Shown here in pieces: positions 36,027 through 43,745 of a DNA stretch of 43,745 nucleotides. The stretch covers positions 1 to 43,745 of the forward strand of contig CANJXV010000001.1 of the NCBI GenBank assembly GCA_947478935.1, in the 5' to 3' direction. Origin of the DNA: Comamonadaceae bacterium (lineage in GTDB: Bacteria > Pseudomonadota > Gammaproteobacteria > Burkholderiales > Burkholderiaceae_C). The position numbers and the translations under genes are program-made. Numbering within the stretch: position 1 is the stretch's first letter; each line of letters begins with the position of its first letter. Below the pieces are notes generated by a model. That model was not told where the DNA came from. It saw only the letters and a list, made by a program, of their open reading frames with translations, and made no database searches.

Positions 36027-36668
36027 ATGCAGGAATCTTCCAATAGTTTGCTCCCGAAAAAAGGTACTGTGTATGTCGTTGATGACGACGAAGCGGTGCG
36101 CGACTCCGTGCAATGGCTGCTCGAAGGCAAGGGCTACCGGGTGCGCTGCTTTGACTCCGCCGAATCCTTTCTCAGCCGCTACGACGCCCGCGAAGTGGCC
36201 TGCCTTCTCGTCGATATCCGCATGGGCGGCATGACCGGATTGGAGCTGCAAGCCCGCCTGATTGAAATTCGCTCACCCCTGCCCATCGTGTTTATTACCG
36301 GCCACGGTGATGTCCCCATGGCGGTGGACACCATGAAAAAAGGCGCGATGGACTTTATCCAAAAGCCCTTCAAAGAAGCCGATTTGGTACGCCTGGTAGA
36401 GCAAATGCTGGACCACGCCAAGGAGTCATTTGCCGACTCGCAACTGGCCGCCAGCAGAGATTCTTTGCTGTCCAAACTGACCATGCGCGAATCGCAAGTA
36501 TTGGAACGCATTGTGGCCGGGCGCCTGAATAAACAAATCGCCGACGACCTGGGCATCAGCATCAAAACGGTGGAAGCGCACCGAGCGAACATTATGGAAA
36601 AGCTCAGCGCTAACACTGTGGCCGACCTGCTGAAAATCGCCCTGGGCCAGTCCAACCCTAAGGGCTGA
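36027..36668 (+). CDS. FixJ/NarL-type response regulator with LuxR helix-turn-helix
   Basis: A 213-residue two-component regulator. The receiver domain is about 14-125, with the acidic pair in YVVDDDEAVRD, the phosphoacceptor Asp63 in LLVDIRMGGMTG, the Thr of FITGHGD, and the Lys of IQKPF. The LuxR-type HTH covers about 145-205 (LTMRESQVLERIVAGRLNKQ, then ISIKTVEAHRANIMEKL). The ATG at 36027 is used; a TTG at 36006 would add seven residues. It is 44 bases after the kinase gene and almost surely its partner. The nearby aceE palindromes are candidate targets. It is followed by a 118-base gap with nothing recognisable before folD. Confidence 0.93.
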   Translation: MQESSNSLLPKKGTVYVVDDDEAVRDSVQWLLEGKGYRVRCFDSAESFLSRYDAREVACLLVDIRMGGMTGLELQARLIEIRSPLPIVFITGHGDVPMAVDTMKKGAMDFIQKPFKEADLVRLVEQMLDHAKESFADSQLAASRDSLLSKLTMRESQVLERIVAGRLNKQIADDLGISIKTVEAHRANIMEKLSANTVADLLKIALGQSNPKG

Positions 36669-36786
36669 ACCACTCTTATGCGCTTTGGCGTAGCACACGC
36701 ACGGGGCACAGACGGCCCAGCGGCGCCTAACCACTACCCCATGCCCTTCCTTTTTTATATTTCAACTTACCCGCAAGGCCTAAGCC

Positions 36787-37647
36787 ATGACAACACCCCA
36801 CGCCGCTTCCATCATTGACGGCAATGCGCTGTCTGCCCAATTACGCGCTGACGTTATGCGCCGCGCTGATGCGCTCAAAGCGCGTGGTATTACGCCAGGC
36901 CTGGCGGTGTTGCTGGTGGGAGAGAACTCGGCCTCGCAGGTCTATGTGCGCAACAAAGTGAAGGCCTGCGCGGATGCGGGTCTGCATTCGGTGCTAGAGC
37001 GCTACGACGCCGATATGACCGAAGCGGCCCTGCTGGCACGCATTGACGCACTTAACAAAGATCCAGCCATCCACGGTATTTTGGTGCAGTTGCCGGTGCC
37101 CAAACATATCGACGCCAACAAAGTGATTGAAGCTATCGCACCCGAAAAAGACGTCGATGGTTTCCATATCGCCAGCGCCGGTGCTTTGATGGTGGGGCAG
37201 CCCGGCTTTCTACCCTGTACGCCTTATGGCTGCATGAAGATGATCGAATCCATTGGCTATGACTTGCGGGGCAAACACGCGGTTGTCATCGGCCGCAGCA
37301 ATATCGTGGGCAAACCCATGGCCATGCTGTTGCTGCAACAAAACGCGACCGTCACTATTTGCCACAGTGGCACTAAAGACCTCAAAGCCATGACGCTGCA
37401 AGCCGATGTCATCGTGGCCGCAGTGGGCAAAGTCAATGTGCTGACGGCCGATATGGTCAAGCCCGGCGCTGTGGTCATCGACGTGGGTATGAACCGCAAT
37501 GCCGAGGGCAAGCTGTGCGGTGATGTGGACTACGCGGGCGTGCGCGAAGTAGCCGGCCACATTACCCCGGTGCCCGGTGGCGTCGGCCCCATGACCATCA
37601 CCATGCTGCTCGTCAACACCTTGGAATCTGCGGAGCGCCTGGTATGA
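36787..37647 (+). CDS. folD: Bifunctional methylenetetrahydrofolate dehydrogenase/cyclohydrolase
   Basis: Cytoplasmic FolD of 286 residues, interconverting 5,10-methylene- and 10-formyl-tetrahydrofolate with NADP. Signatures are SQVYVRNKVKACADAG with the catalytic Lys, HGILVQLPVPKHID, PCTPYGCMKMIESIG, the nucleotide-binding GRSNIVGKPMAMLL, and the C-terminal TPVPGGVGPMTITMLLVNT. Its stop overlaps the start of the M3 peptidase gene (ATGA), so the two are translationally coupled. Confidence 0.97.
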   Translation: MTTPHAASIIDGNALSAQLRADVMRRADALKARGITPGLAVLLVGENSASQVYVRNKVKACADAGLHSVLERYDADMTEAALLARIDALNKDPAIHGILVQLPVPKHIDANKVIEAIAPEKDVDGFHIASAGALMVGQPGFLPCTPYGCMKMIESIGYDLRGKHAVVIGRSNIVGKPMAMLLLQQNATVTICHSGTKDLKAMTLQADVIVAAVGKVNVLTADMVKPGAVVIDVGMNRNAEGKLCGDVDYAGVREVAGHITPVPGGVGPMTITMLLVNTLESAERLV

Positions 37648-39695
37648 GTGACAACCCTTTGCTTAGCCACGGCCTGCCGCGCTTTGACGCAATAACGCCA
37701 GAGCATGTCGAGCCGGCCATTGAGGCCTTGTTGGCGCAGTCGCAGACGGCACTCACTGCCGTGACCGCCCCGCAGTTCCCCGCACAATGGCTGGCGCTAT
37801 CGGCCACTTTGGACGTGGCGGTAGAAAACCTAGGCGTGGCCTGGGGCGCGGTCAGCCACCTCAATAGCGTGAACGACAGCCCGGCGCTGCGAGCTGCTTA
37901 CAACGCGGCCCTGCCTAAAGTGACCGATTTTTTTACCCGCCTGGGCGCAGATGAAAAGCTCTATGCTAAGTACAAAGCCATGGACCTGGCCAGCTTGAAC
38001 ACGGAGCAACAACAAGCGCACAAAAACGCGATCCGTAACTTCGTGTTGGGCGGTGCAGAACTGACCGGTAGCGCACGAGAACGCTTTGCGCAGATTCAAG
38101 AACGCCTGGCCGAACTGAGCCAAAAGTTCAGCGAAAACGCACTGGATGCGACCGATGCCTTTGCCTATTACGCGAATGCGGACGAAGTCGATGGCGTGCC
38201 TGCCGATGTGCGGGACACCGCCCTTGCAGCAGCCCAAGCCGAAGGCAAAGAAGGCTACAAACTCACGCTCAAAATGCCCTGCTACCTGCCGGTGATGCAG
38301 TTTGCGCACAGCAGCGCCTTGCGCCAGACTTTGTACCGTGCATACGCCACGCGCGCCTCCACACAAGCGCCAACGGAGATGCACCAATTTGACAATAGTG
38401 CCAACATGCAAGAGATATTGGCGTTGCGCAAAGAAGAGGCCGCTTTGCTGGGCTTTGGCAACTTTGCGGCGCTGTCGATTGCGCCCAAGATGGCGGACTC
38501 GCCCGACACGGTAATCCGCTTTCTGCGCGACCTAGGCGCTAAGGCCCGCCCTTTTGCCGAAAAAGACGTGGCCGAGCTACGCGCCTTTGCTGCCGAACAT
38601 TTGAACCTGCATGACCCACAGGCATGGGACTGGCCCTATATCGGCGAGAAGCTCAAAGAAGCGCGCTACGCCTTTAGCGAACAGGAAGTTAAGCAGTACT
38701 TCACTGCGCCCAAGGTCTTGGCAGGTTTGTTCAAAATCGTCGAGACCTTGTTTGACGTCAGCATCAGCGCCGACAGCGCGCCGGTGTGGCACCCGGAAGT
38801 TAAGTTTTTCCGGATCGAGCGCCAGGGTAGCTTGATAGGCCAGTTTTACCTGGACCCCAGTGCCCGCAGCGGCAAGCGCGGCGGCGCCTGGATGGACGGT
38901 GTGCTGGGCCGCTGGTTGCGGCCCGATACCGGTACATTGCAAACGCCGGTAGCGCATCTGGTCTGCAATTTTGCGCTGGGTACACAGGTCGATGGTGTGG
39001 AAAAACCGGCCTTGCTCACGCATGACGATGTGATCACCTTATTCCACGAATGCGGCCATGGCCTGCACCATTTGCTAACGCAAGTGAGCGAGCGCGACGT
39101 GGCAGGTATCAGCGGCGTGGAGTGGGACGCGGTGGAGTTGCCCAGCCAGTTTATGGAAAACTTTTGTTGGGAATGGAATGTGATCCGCCACATGACTGCC
39201 CATGTGGACAGTGGTCAGCCCCTGCCACGCGCATTGTTCGACAAAATGCTGGCAGCGCGCAACTTCCAAAGCGGCATGCAAACCCTGCGCCAAATCGAAT
39301 TTGCTTTGTTTGACATGCTGCTGCATAGCGCACATGACCCGGCAGCGGACTTCATGGAATTGCTGCAAATAGTACGCGCCGAAGTCGCCGTGCTACCCAG
39401 CCCTGAATTCAACCGCTCGATGCATACCTTTAGCCATATTTTCGCCGGTGGTTATGCAGCGGGCTACTACAGCTACAAATGGGCCGAAGTGCTGAGCGCC
39501 GATGCCTATGCGGCCTTTGAAGAAAGCGCCGACGCCCAAGGCACGCCCGACCCCGCCACCGGCAAAAAATACCTGCAAGCGATCCTGGAAGCCGGCGGCA
39601 GCCGCCCTGCCATGGAATCCTTCAAAGCCTTTCGCGGACGCGAGCCCAGCATGGACGCGCTTCTTAGGCACCAGGGCATGGGCGCAAGTGCCTAA
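37644..39695 (+). CDS. prlC: M3 family oligopeptidase A (PrlC-like)
   Basis: Cytoplasmic zinc metallopeptidase of the thimet oligopeptidase/OpdA family, 683 residues, which degrades short peptides including signal-peptide remnants. The zinc motif HExxH is at residues 468-472 (LFHECGHGLHHLL), and the downstream Glu ligand lies in the ISGVEWDAVELPSQFMENF segment. The C-terminal region HTFSHIFAGGYAAGYYSYKWAEVLS contains the substrate-gripping His/Tyr residues. The start overlaps the folD stop. Its stop shares bases with the stop of the convergent TonB receptor gene. The gene name follows the E. coli family member and is by similarity. Confidence 0.95.
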   Translation: MSDNPLLSHGLPRFDAITPEHVEPAIEALLAQSQTALTAVTAPQFPAQWLALSATLDVAVENLGVAWGAVSHLNSVNDSPALRAAYNAALPKVTDFFTRLGADEKLYAKYKAMDLASLNTEQQQAHKNAIRNFVLGGAELTGSARERFAQIQERLAELSQKFSENALDATDAFAYYANADEVDGVPADVRDTALAAAQAEGKEGYKLTLKMPCYLPVMQFAHSSALRQTLYRAYATRASTQAPTEMHQFDNSANMQEILALRKEEAALLGFGNFAALSIAPKMADSPDTVIRFLRDLGAKARPFAEKDVAELRAFAAEHLNLHDPQAWDWPYIGEKLKEARYAFSEQEVKQYFTAPKVLAGLFKIVETLFDVSISADSAPVWHPEVKFFRIERQGSLIGQFYLDPSARSGKRGGAWMDGVLGRWLRPDTGTLQTPVAHLVCNFALGTQVDGVEKPALLTHDDVITLFHECGHGLHHLLTQVSERDVAGISGVEWDAVELPSQFMENFCWEWNVIRHMTAHVDSGQPLPRALFDKMLAARNFQSGMQTLRQIEFALFDMLLHSAHDPAADFMELLQIVRAEVAVLPSPEFNRSMHTFSHIFAGGYAAGYYSYKWAEVLSADAYAAFEESADAQGTPDPATGKKYLQAILEAGGSRPAMESFKAFRGREPSMDALLRHQGMGASA

Positions 39696-41899
39696 AGCTT
39701 GAATTCAGTACTGAAGTTAATGCCGGTGCGCGCCAGTCGAGCGTTGTAAACACTGGCTCCATTACTGTTACTGCTCAGTGATTCATTGGCCAGCGGCGCA
39801 ATATTGCTCAGTGCCAGACGCATCGATGCCTTGTCATTGACCGTCCACCGCGCAAACATATCGATGCTGCGACTGCGGCCCTGGTCCAGGGTTTGGCTAA
39901 TGCTTTGGCGTGTCATAAAGTCAGGCGTGAAGGCCAAGCTTCCTCCCATGGTCAGCGGCATCGTGTTGAAACGGTAATCTATCCCGAAAGTGCCGGACCA
40001 AGGCTGTTGCCCATCTAAGCGGTTGTACGGTCCGGGCAAGGTATCCACTTCGGAGCGGTAGTAATTCAGTGCGCTGCGCAAGCTCAAGGGCAGCTTGGCA
40101 TCAAATAACACAGGCAACAATTCACCAGCGCGTCCTTTGAGTTCCAGCTCTAGCCCCGCCGCCCGACCCGACGAAAAATTGCTCGCTTGGGACACCCAGC
40201 GCGGTGCCGTGCCATAGCCTGGGCTGGCCTGCAAGCTAGTCACGCCGCGCACCAAATCACTAATCTCGCGATAAAAAATACCTGCGCTAAACAGACCACC
40301 ACCAGACAGATATTTTTCATAAGTCAAGTCCAAGCCGGTTGCTAGTTCAGGCCGCAACGCAGGGTTGCCCACACTGTCCGGGGCCAGCGCAGTATTGCTT
40401 TGGCTTAGGTCGGCATATAAGGTATTGGGCGAAGGACGGGCCAGCAAAGTGCTGATGTCCGGCGCTTTATAACTGCGGGTCAGGCTCGCACGCACCAGGT
40501 CTTTGCCAGCCGCATCCAATTTATAAGCCACATGCAGCATGGGCGTGAGGACGGCGCTGGTATGACTCAGGTCTATTTCCCGGCCGGTACTTTGCGTGGC
40601 GATGCGCTCATGGCGCAGGCCTAGCGTGGCCGACCATTGCGGCGAAACCTGCCATTCATCCTGCACAAAGAGCGCAGTTTTTTGCACTTGTGCGGAAAAC
40701 GCCTGGCCTTCCAAGCCGCTTATCAAGGCTAGACCTTGCACGCTGGCATTGCGCGTCTCGTCGCGTTGGCGCAGTTCGAGATCCCAGCCGAGCGCAAGGC
40801 TGTGCGCTTCGTTGATCAACCGCGTGTAATTACCTGTCTGGGTAAGCGAGGTTTCGCGGTTATCGCCGACGGTGCGTTGCTGCAGCGCACCCGCGCCCTG
40901 GCTTTGGTTGTCAAATCGGCCACGCGAAGCCTGGATACCAGCTTTGACTTCGATACGCTCATCCGCAGAAAAATTATTCACCCATTGCAGACGGCTGCGG
41001 GCAAATTCCCAGCCGCCTTCGTTGTTGGTGTCGCCATCGAGCGCGGGGCTACCTGCCAACACCTGGTTGCTGTAGCGCGTGCTGCTGTTCCAGGCGCCGC
41101 TTTGCACAAAAGATTGCCAGCTCAGGGTTTCGTCTTCACTGATGCGCCACGTCAGCACCGGCCCTAGGTTGATGCCTTGGCCTTGGTAGCGGTTATCGCC
41201 TTTTTGAATCGCGTCGGCAGCGGAGCCATTGTCCGCAAGACTTTGTCGGTGGCTTTCACTGTCAATCTGGCCGCGCCACTGAAAAGTGGAAATAGGCAAG
41301 CTCAAGGACACATCGCCCCATTTTTCCCCGAGCGTGAAGCTGCCTGAAGCAGTCGGCTTTTCAAAACGGTAAGCCGCGCTTAAACGCAAGTCGCGCTGCG
41401 AGCGCTTGGGTGCGTCTTTCAAAATAATGTTGATGGTGCCGGCCACCGCCTGTGCGCTTTGGCTGGCGGTGGGGCCTTTGCTCACTTCGATGCGCTCGAC
41501 CAACGCCGGGTCCAACTGGTCCAACGCAAAGCCCGGTGGCGCCGGGTCACCGTTAATCAGGATTTGGGTATAGCCCGCGCTCATGCCGCGCAAACGCGGT
41601 GCATTGCCCTGCATGGTGACACCGGGCAAGCGCTGCAAGACATCGGCCACATTGGTGTCGCCAAACTTGTCCAATTCTTCTCGGCCGTAGATTTGCTTGG
41701 CTGTGCTGGCGCGGCGGCGCAACTCAGTATCAGTTTGCCGGGTGCTAATCTCCACGCGCTCCAGCTTGGCGCCGGGTGCCGGGCCAGCCTCGGGGTTAGC
41801 CCCGGTGTCCTGAGCCAGCGCGGTGGCCAGGTAAGCGCTAAAGATAAGAATGCCTGAACCAAGGCGCGGCATCGGTGCCGGGAAAATAAAACAATGCAT
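39692..41899 (-). CDS. TonB-dependent outer-membrane receptor
   Basis: Outer-membrane beta-barrel transporter of about 735 residues. A signal peptide (LGSGILIFSAYLATALAQ) is followed by a plug domain: RASTAKQIYGREELDKFGDT, then VADVLQRLPGVTMQ, ILINGDPAPPGF and LVERIEVSKGPTASQSAQAV. The barrel ends in GINFSTEFKL. No N-terminal signalling (STN) domain is present. Substrate cannot be read: no siderophore or cobalamin gene is adjacent and no riboswitch was recognised upstream. Starts at 41899 or 41872 are both plausible, and neither has a strong ribosome site; the longest frame begins at 41953. The stop overlaps that of the M3 peptidase on the other strand. Confidence 0.93.
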   Translation of the reverse strand: MHCFIFPAPMPRLGSGILIFSAYLATALAQDTGANPEAGPAPGAKLERVEISTRQTDTELRRRASTAKQIYGREELDKFGDTNVADVLQRLPGVTMQGNAPRLRGMSAGYTQILINGDPAPPGFALDQLDPALVERIEVSKGPTASQSAQAVAGTINIILKDAPKRSQRDLRLSAAYRFEKPTASGSFTLGEKWGDVSLSLPISTFQWRGQIDSESHRQSLADNGSAADAIQKGDNRYQGQGINLGPVLTWRISEDETLSWQSFVQSGAWNSSTRYSNQVLAGSPALDGDTNNEGGWEFARSRLQWVNNFSADERIEVKAGIQASRGRFDNQSQGAGALQQRTVGDNRETSLTQTGNYTRLINEAHSLALGWDLELRQRDETRNASVQGLALISGLEGQAFSAQVQKTALFVQDEWQVSPQWSATLGLRHERIATQSTGREIDLSHTSAVLTPMLHVAYKLDAAGKDLVRASLTRSYKAPDISTLLARPSPNTLYADLSQSNTALAPDSVGNPALRPELATGLDLTYEKYLSGGGLFSAGIFYREISDLVRGVTSLQASPGYGTAPRWVSQASNFSSGRAAGLELELKGRAGELLPVLFDAKLPLSLRSALNYYRSEVDTLPGPYNRLDGQQPWSGTFGIDYRFNTMPLTMGGSLAFTPDFMTRQSISQTLDQGRSRSIDMFARWTVNDKASMRLALSNIAPLANESLSSNSNGASVYNARLARTGINFSTEFKL

Positions 41900-41981
41900 G
41901 CGCGCACTGTAGCGCCATGATGTGAAAGCGGTGGACAGTATGGAGCGATACACGCAGGCCGTTAAAGCCCATCGGGGCTAG

Positions 41982-42043
41982 GCGACCGAGGCATAGGTCG
42001 CGCTTGCAAACCGCTGCGTTCTGGCGCGCCCGCTAGGGTGCGC
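41982..42043. other. Two adjacent inverted repeats between ligase and TonB receptor genes
   Basis: GCGACC (41982-41987) pairs with GGTCGC (41996-42001) around 8 bases, and GCGCGCCC (42024-42031) pairs with GGGTGCGC (42036-42043) around GCTA with one G-T pair. On the minus strand, where the flanking genes are read, the second stem carries one mismatch. Neither is followed by a T-run. They may act in termination after the ligase gene or in control of the receptor. Confidence 0.35.
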
Positions 42044-42054
42044 ACTAAGCCTTG

Positions 42055-43038
42055 CTATTCTTCACCCCGCAAGCGCAAAAAGCTGGCAAAACGCGGAATG
42101 CCTTGGGGCGTGCGTCCGCGGTAACGATAGGTAACCCAGCTGCCCACAGCAGGCGGTGTGCGCCGGTCGGCCTGGCTAAAGCCAGTGCCAAGGGTAAAGC
42201 GCTTTTTGTCAGGCGTCTCTAGCAAAAGTCCGCCCATCTGGCCCTCGAACTGGCCTTTGCCCGCAATCAGCGCCAGCACTCGTCCCTCTTCATCTGCATA
42301 GGGTTTGAGCTTGCGCACCGCGTTGCTGCGGCCCGGCTGCCACAGGGCGTCCCAGTGGTGCAAGACCAAGCCTTCGCCGCCTTGATCGACCACGCTTTGT
42401 AGGCGCTCGGTCAGTTCCTGCGCTGCGCCTACGCTGCCCTGGGTCACCAGTACAAGCCAATGGGTCTGCGCGGCAGCGACCAATTCCTGCGCCCGTTGGT
42501 AACGCTGGCGGAACGTCAATCCAGTGGCAGGTGCGTCAAACACCATATAACGCACCGCGCGCCATTCCTCGTCCACCGGCTGGGCCTTGCGCACCGCAGC
42601 GGACAGGTGGTCAAAGCTGCCCCGGCCCATCCAAAGCTCGCCGTCCAGCGCCTCAGACGGCAATGCGGCCAAAAACCAGGCCGGCGCCGCAATCTCGCGC
42701 CCGCTGCGATAACGCAGTTTTTTGCCATCCCACAAAGCGCGAATACCGTCGAGTTTTTCACTGAGCGCATAAATGCGCGCGTCTAATTGCTTGTCCCAGG
42801 ATGTCGCCCATTCAGCCAGCGCCCCGCCCTGGGCCGGCCGTGCTTCTTGACTCGCTTGATTGGCTTCTCGTACGCTTTTTTGGGCTTTGGGCGCTGATTG
42901 CGCACTAACATGCTTGGCAGCTCGGCCCAGCCCCGGCCACCATGCCAAGGTGCTCGCAATTGCCAGCGTAATCGCCTTGATCCGGAAAATTTGCGCATGA
43001 CTGCGCGCGTGGACGGCTGTCCGGTTTTGGATTCTCAT
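42055..43038 (-). CDS. ATP-dependent DNA ligase, probable periplasmic LigE type
   Basis: A minimal ATP-dependent DNA ligase of 327 residues. The adenylated Lys is Lys95 in SEKLDGIRALWDG (motif I). Motif III is RYMVFDAPA, motif IV is EGLVLHH and motif V is VRKLKPYADEEGR; a short OB-fold tail follows (GSWVTYRYRGRTPQGIPRF). There is no zinc finger or BRCT domain. Residues about 15-40 form a basic then hydrophobic stretch (IKAITLAIASTLAWWPGLGRA) resembling a signal peptide, as in LigE enzymes, which are thought to act on extracellular or incoming DNA. The ATG at 43038 has an AGGGGGA ribosome site 3 bases upstream of it. It is downstream of the HNH gene by 79 bases. Confidence 0.9.
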   Translation of the reverse strand: MRIQNRTAVHARSHAQIFRIKAITLAIASTLAWWPGLGRAAKHVSAQSAPKAQKSVREANQASQEARPAQGGALAEWATSWDKQLDARIYALSEKLDGIRALWDGKKLRYRSGREIAAPAWFLAALPSEALDGELWMGRGSFDHLSAAVRKAQPVDEEWRAVRYMVFDAPATGLTFRQRYQRAQELVAAAQTHWLVLVTQGSVGAAQELTERLQSVVDQGGEGLVLHHWDALWQPGRSNAVRKLKPYADEEGRVLALIAGKGQFEGQMGGLLLETPDKKRFTLGTGFSQADRRTPPAVGSWVTYRYRGRTPQGIPRFASFLRLRGEE

Positions 43039-43041
43039 AGT

Positions 43042-43048
43042 TCCCCCT
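43042..43048 (-). promoter_or_regulatory. Strong ribosome binding site of the DNA ligase gene
   Basis: On the minus strand AGGGGGA precedes the ATG at 43038 and fixes the start, which includes the signal-peptide-like N-terminus. Confidence 0.7.
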
Positions 43049-43117
43049 GCTAGCGGCGCGTTGTGCGTTGCCTAGGGCTTAAATGTATCCAATTTTTTAA
43101 TTAATAAAGCTGTGCAG

Positions 43118-43675
43118 CTAAATCAAAAGACGGGACGAGTGCGGCACATGGGACATCAAAAATTCCATCTGGTCGGCAAGGATGCGGCGGTTGCGCAAGA
43201 TGAAGTCTTCCCACAGGCTGGGCACGTAGGGCGCAAAGAGCAAAGGCATGTGCGCCTGTTCAGGCGTTCGGTGGCTTTTGCGGTGGTTGCAGGGACGGCA
43301 TGCGGTGACCACGTTCATCCAGTTGTCGACGCCATTTTGAGCGAACGGGATGATGTGCTCGCGTGTTAGGTCAGACTCGTGAAAATGCCCGCCGCAGTAG
43401 GCGCAGACATTGCGGTCGCGGGCGAAGAGCTTGCTGTTGGTCAGGCCCGGACGCAAGTTAAAGGGGTTGATATTGGGCACGCCACGCGTGCCAATGATGC
43501 TATTGACCCGGATCACCGACTGCAGGCCTGTAACGGCATTGTGACCGCCGCGAAAAACGGCTATCTCGCCGCCGGACTCCCAGCGCACTTCGCCTGCTGC
43601 GTAATTGACGACCGCGTGCTCAAGGGAAATCCAGGACTGCGGAAGCCCCTGGGCCGACAACTTCAGTACTTTCAA
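43118..43675 (-). CDS. HNH endonuclease family protein
   Basis: A 185-residue protein with a C-terminal HNH nuclease domain: CAYCGGHFHESDLTREHIIPF, then NGVDNWMNVVTACRPCNHRKSH, giving two CxxC zinc knuckles and the His-Asn-His residues. The N-terminal half (VLKLSAQGLPQSWISLEHAV) is conserved in a family of small HNH proteins. I choose the TTG at 43675 because GGAGGA lies five bases upstream, whereas the GTG at 43714 has no such site. The role is unknown; no restriction methylase is adjacent. The 70 bases upstream to the window end hold nothing recognisable. Confidence 0.88.
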   Translation of the reverse strand: MKVLKLSAQGLPQSWISLEHAVVNYAAGEVRWESGGEIAVFRGGHNAVTGLQSVIRVNSIIGTRGVPNINPFNLRPGLTNSKLFARDRNVCAYCGGHFHESDLTREHIIPFAQNGVDNWMNVVTACRPCNHRKSHRTPEQAHMPLLFAPYVPSLWEDFILRNRRILADQMEFLMSHVPHSSRLLI

Positions 43676-43680
43676 GCAAT

Positions 43681-43686
43681 TCCTCC
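43681..43686 (-). promoter_or_regulatory. Ribosome binding site that sets a TTG start for the HNH gene
   Basis: On the minus strand GGAGGA lies five bases before TTG at 43675. It is a near-perfect Shine-Dalgarno sequence and outweighs the longer frame beginning with GTG at 43714. Confidence 0.75.
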
Positions 43687-43745
43687 AGATCAGCAAAGAC
43701 ACCGGGAAAACCACGTCACACTGGGCGACCCCGCTGCGGGCCCTA

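Overview
The window is about 43.7 kb of dense, fairly GC-rich bacterial chromosome. Gene content (a three-gene PDH operon with lipoylated E3, a FixLJ-like pair next to aceE, folD followed by an M3 peptidase, an Anbu cluster) and codon use point to a betaproteobacterium, probably Burkholderiales/Comamonadaceae. That assignment is inference from gene order and protein style; no rRNA or tRNA is present. I saw no CRISPR array, phage, integrase, transposase or intact IS.

Region 1 (1-11.4 kb, + strand) is a hydroxyproline/proline-analogue uptake and catabolism locus. It encodes a polar amino-acid ABC transporter (binding protein, two permeases, ATPase), a fused aconitase-X dehydratase, two proline-racemase-family paralogues with different active sites, an Ldh_2-family imino-acid reductase, a three-subunit D-amino-acid/hydroxyproline dehydrogenase and a GntR/FCD regulator. 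The predicted routes are trans-4-hydroxyproline by epimerisation and oxidation, and the 3-hydroxyprolines by dehydration and reduction to L-proline. The later steps of the 4-hydroxyproline route (deaminase, ketoglutarate semialdehyde dehydrogenase) are not in the window.

Region 2 (11.5-17.3 kb) is mixed housekeeping and envelope: a DUF423 membrane protein, a histone-deacetylase-family amidohydrolase, a zinc alcohol dehydrogenase, a YdcF protein, a PagL-like outer-membrane lipid A deacylase candidate and an acyl-CoA synthetase.

Region 3 (17.3-21.2 kb, - strand) is a complete four-gene Anbu operon: circularly permuted ATP-grasp, alpha-E protein, transglutaminase-like protein and the Anbu proteasome-like peptidase, all overlapping or nearly so. 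Its biological role is still unsettled.

Region 4 (21.4-27.1 kb) is surface and transport: an OafA-type acyltransferase, an OFA-type MFS transporter, an NlpC/P60 lipoprotein, a GT90 and a GT4 glycosyltransferase.

Region 5 (27.3-39.7 kb) holds the pyruvate dehydrogenase operon aceE-aceF-lpdA (- strand), divergent from a PAS sensor kinase and FixJ-type regulator, followed by folD and a PrlC-type oligopeptidase. The divergent aceE/kinase gap has striking inverted repeats, and the lpdA linker carries what looks like a dispersed REP-type repeat translated in frame.

Region 6 (39.7-43.7 kb, - strand) has a TonB-dependent receptor, a probable secreted LigE-type ATP-dependent DNA ligase and an HNH endonuclease with a TTG start chosen from a strong Shine-Dalgarno.
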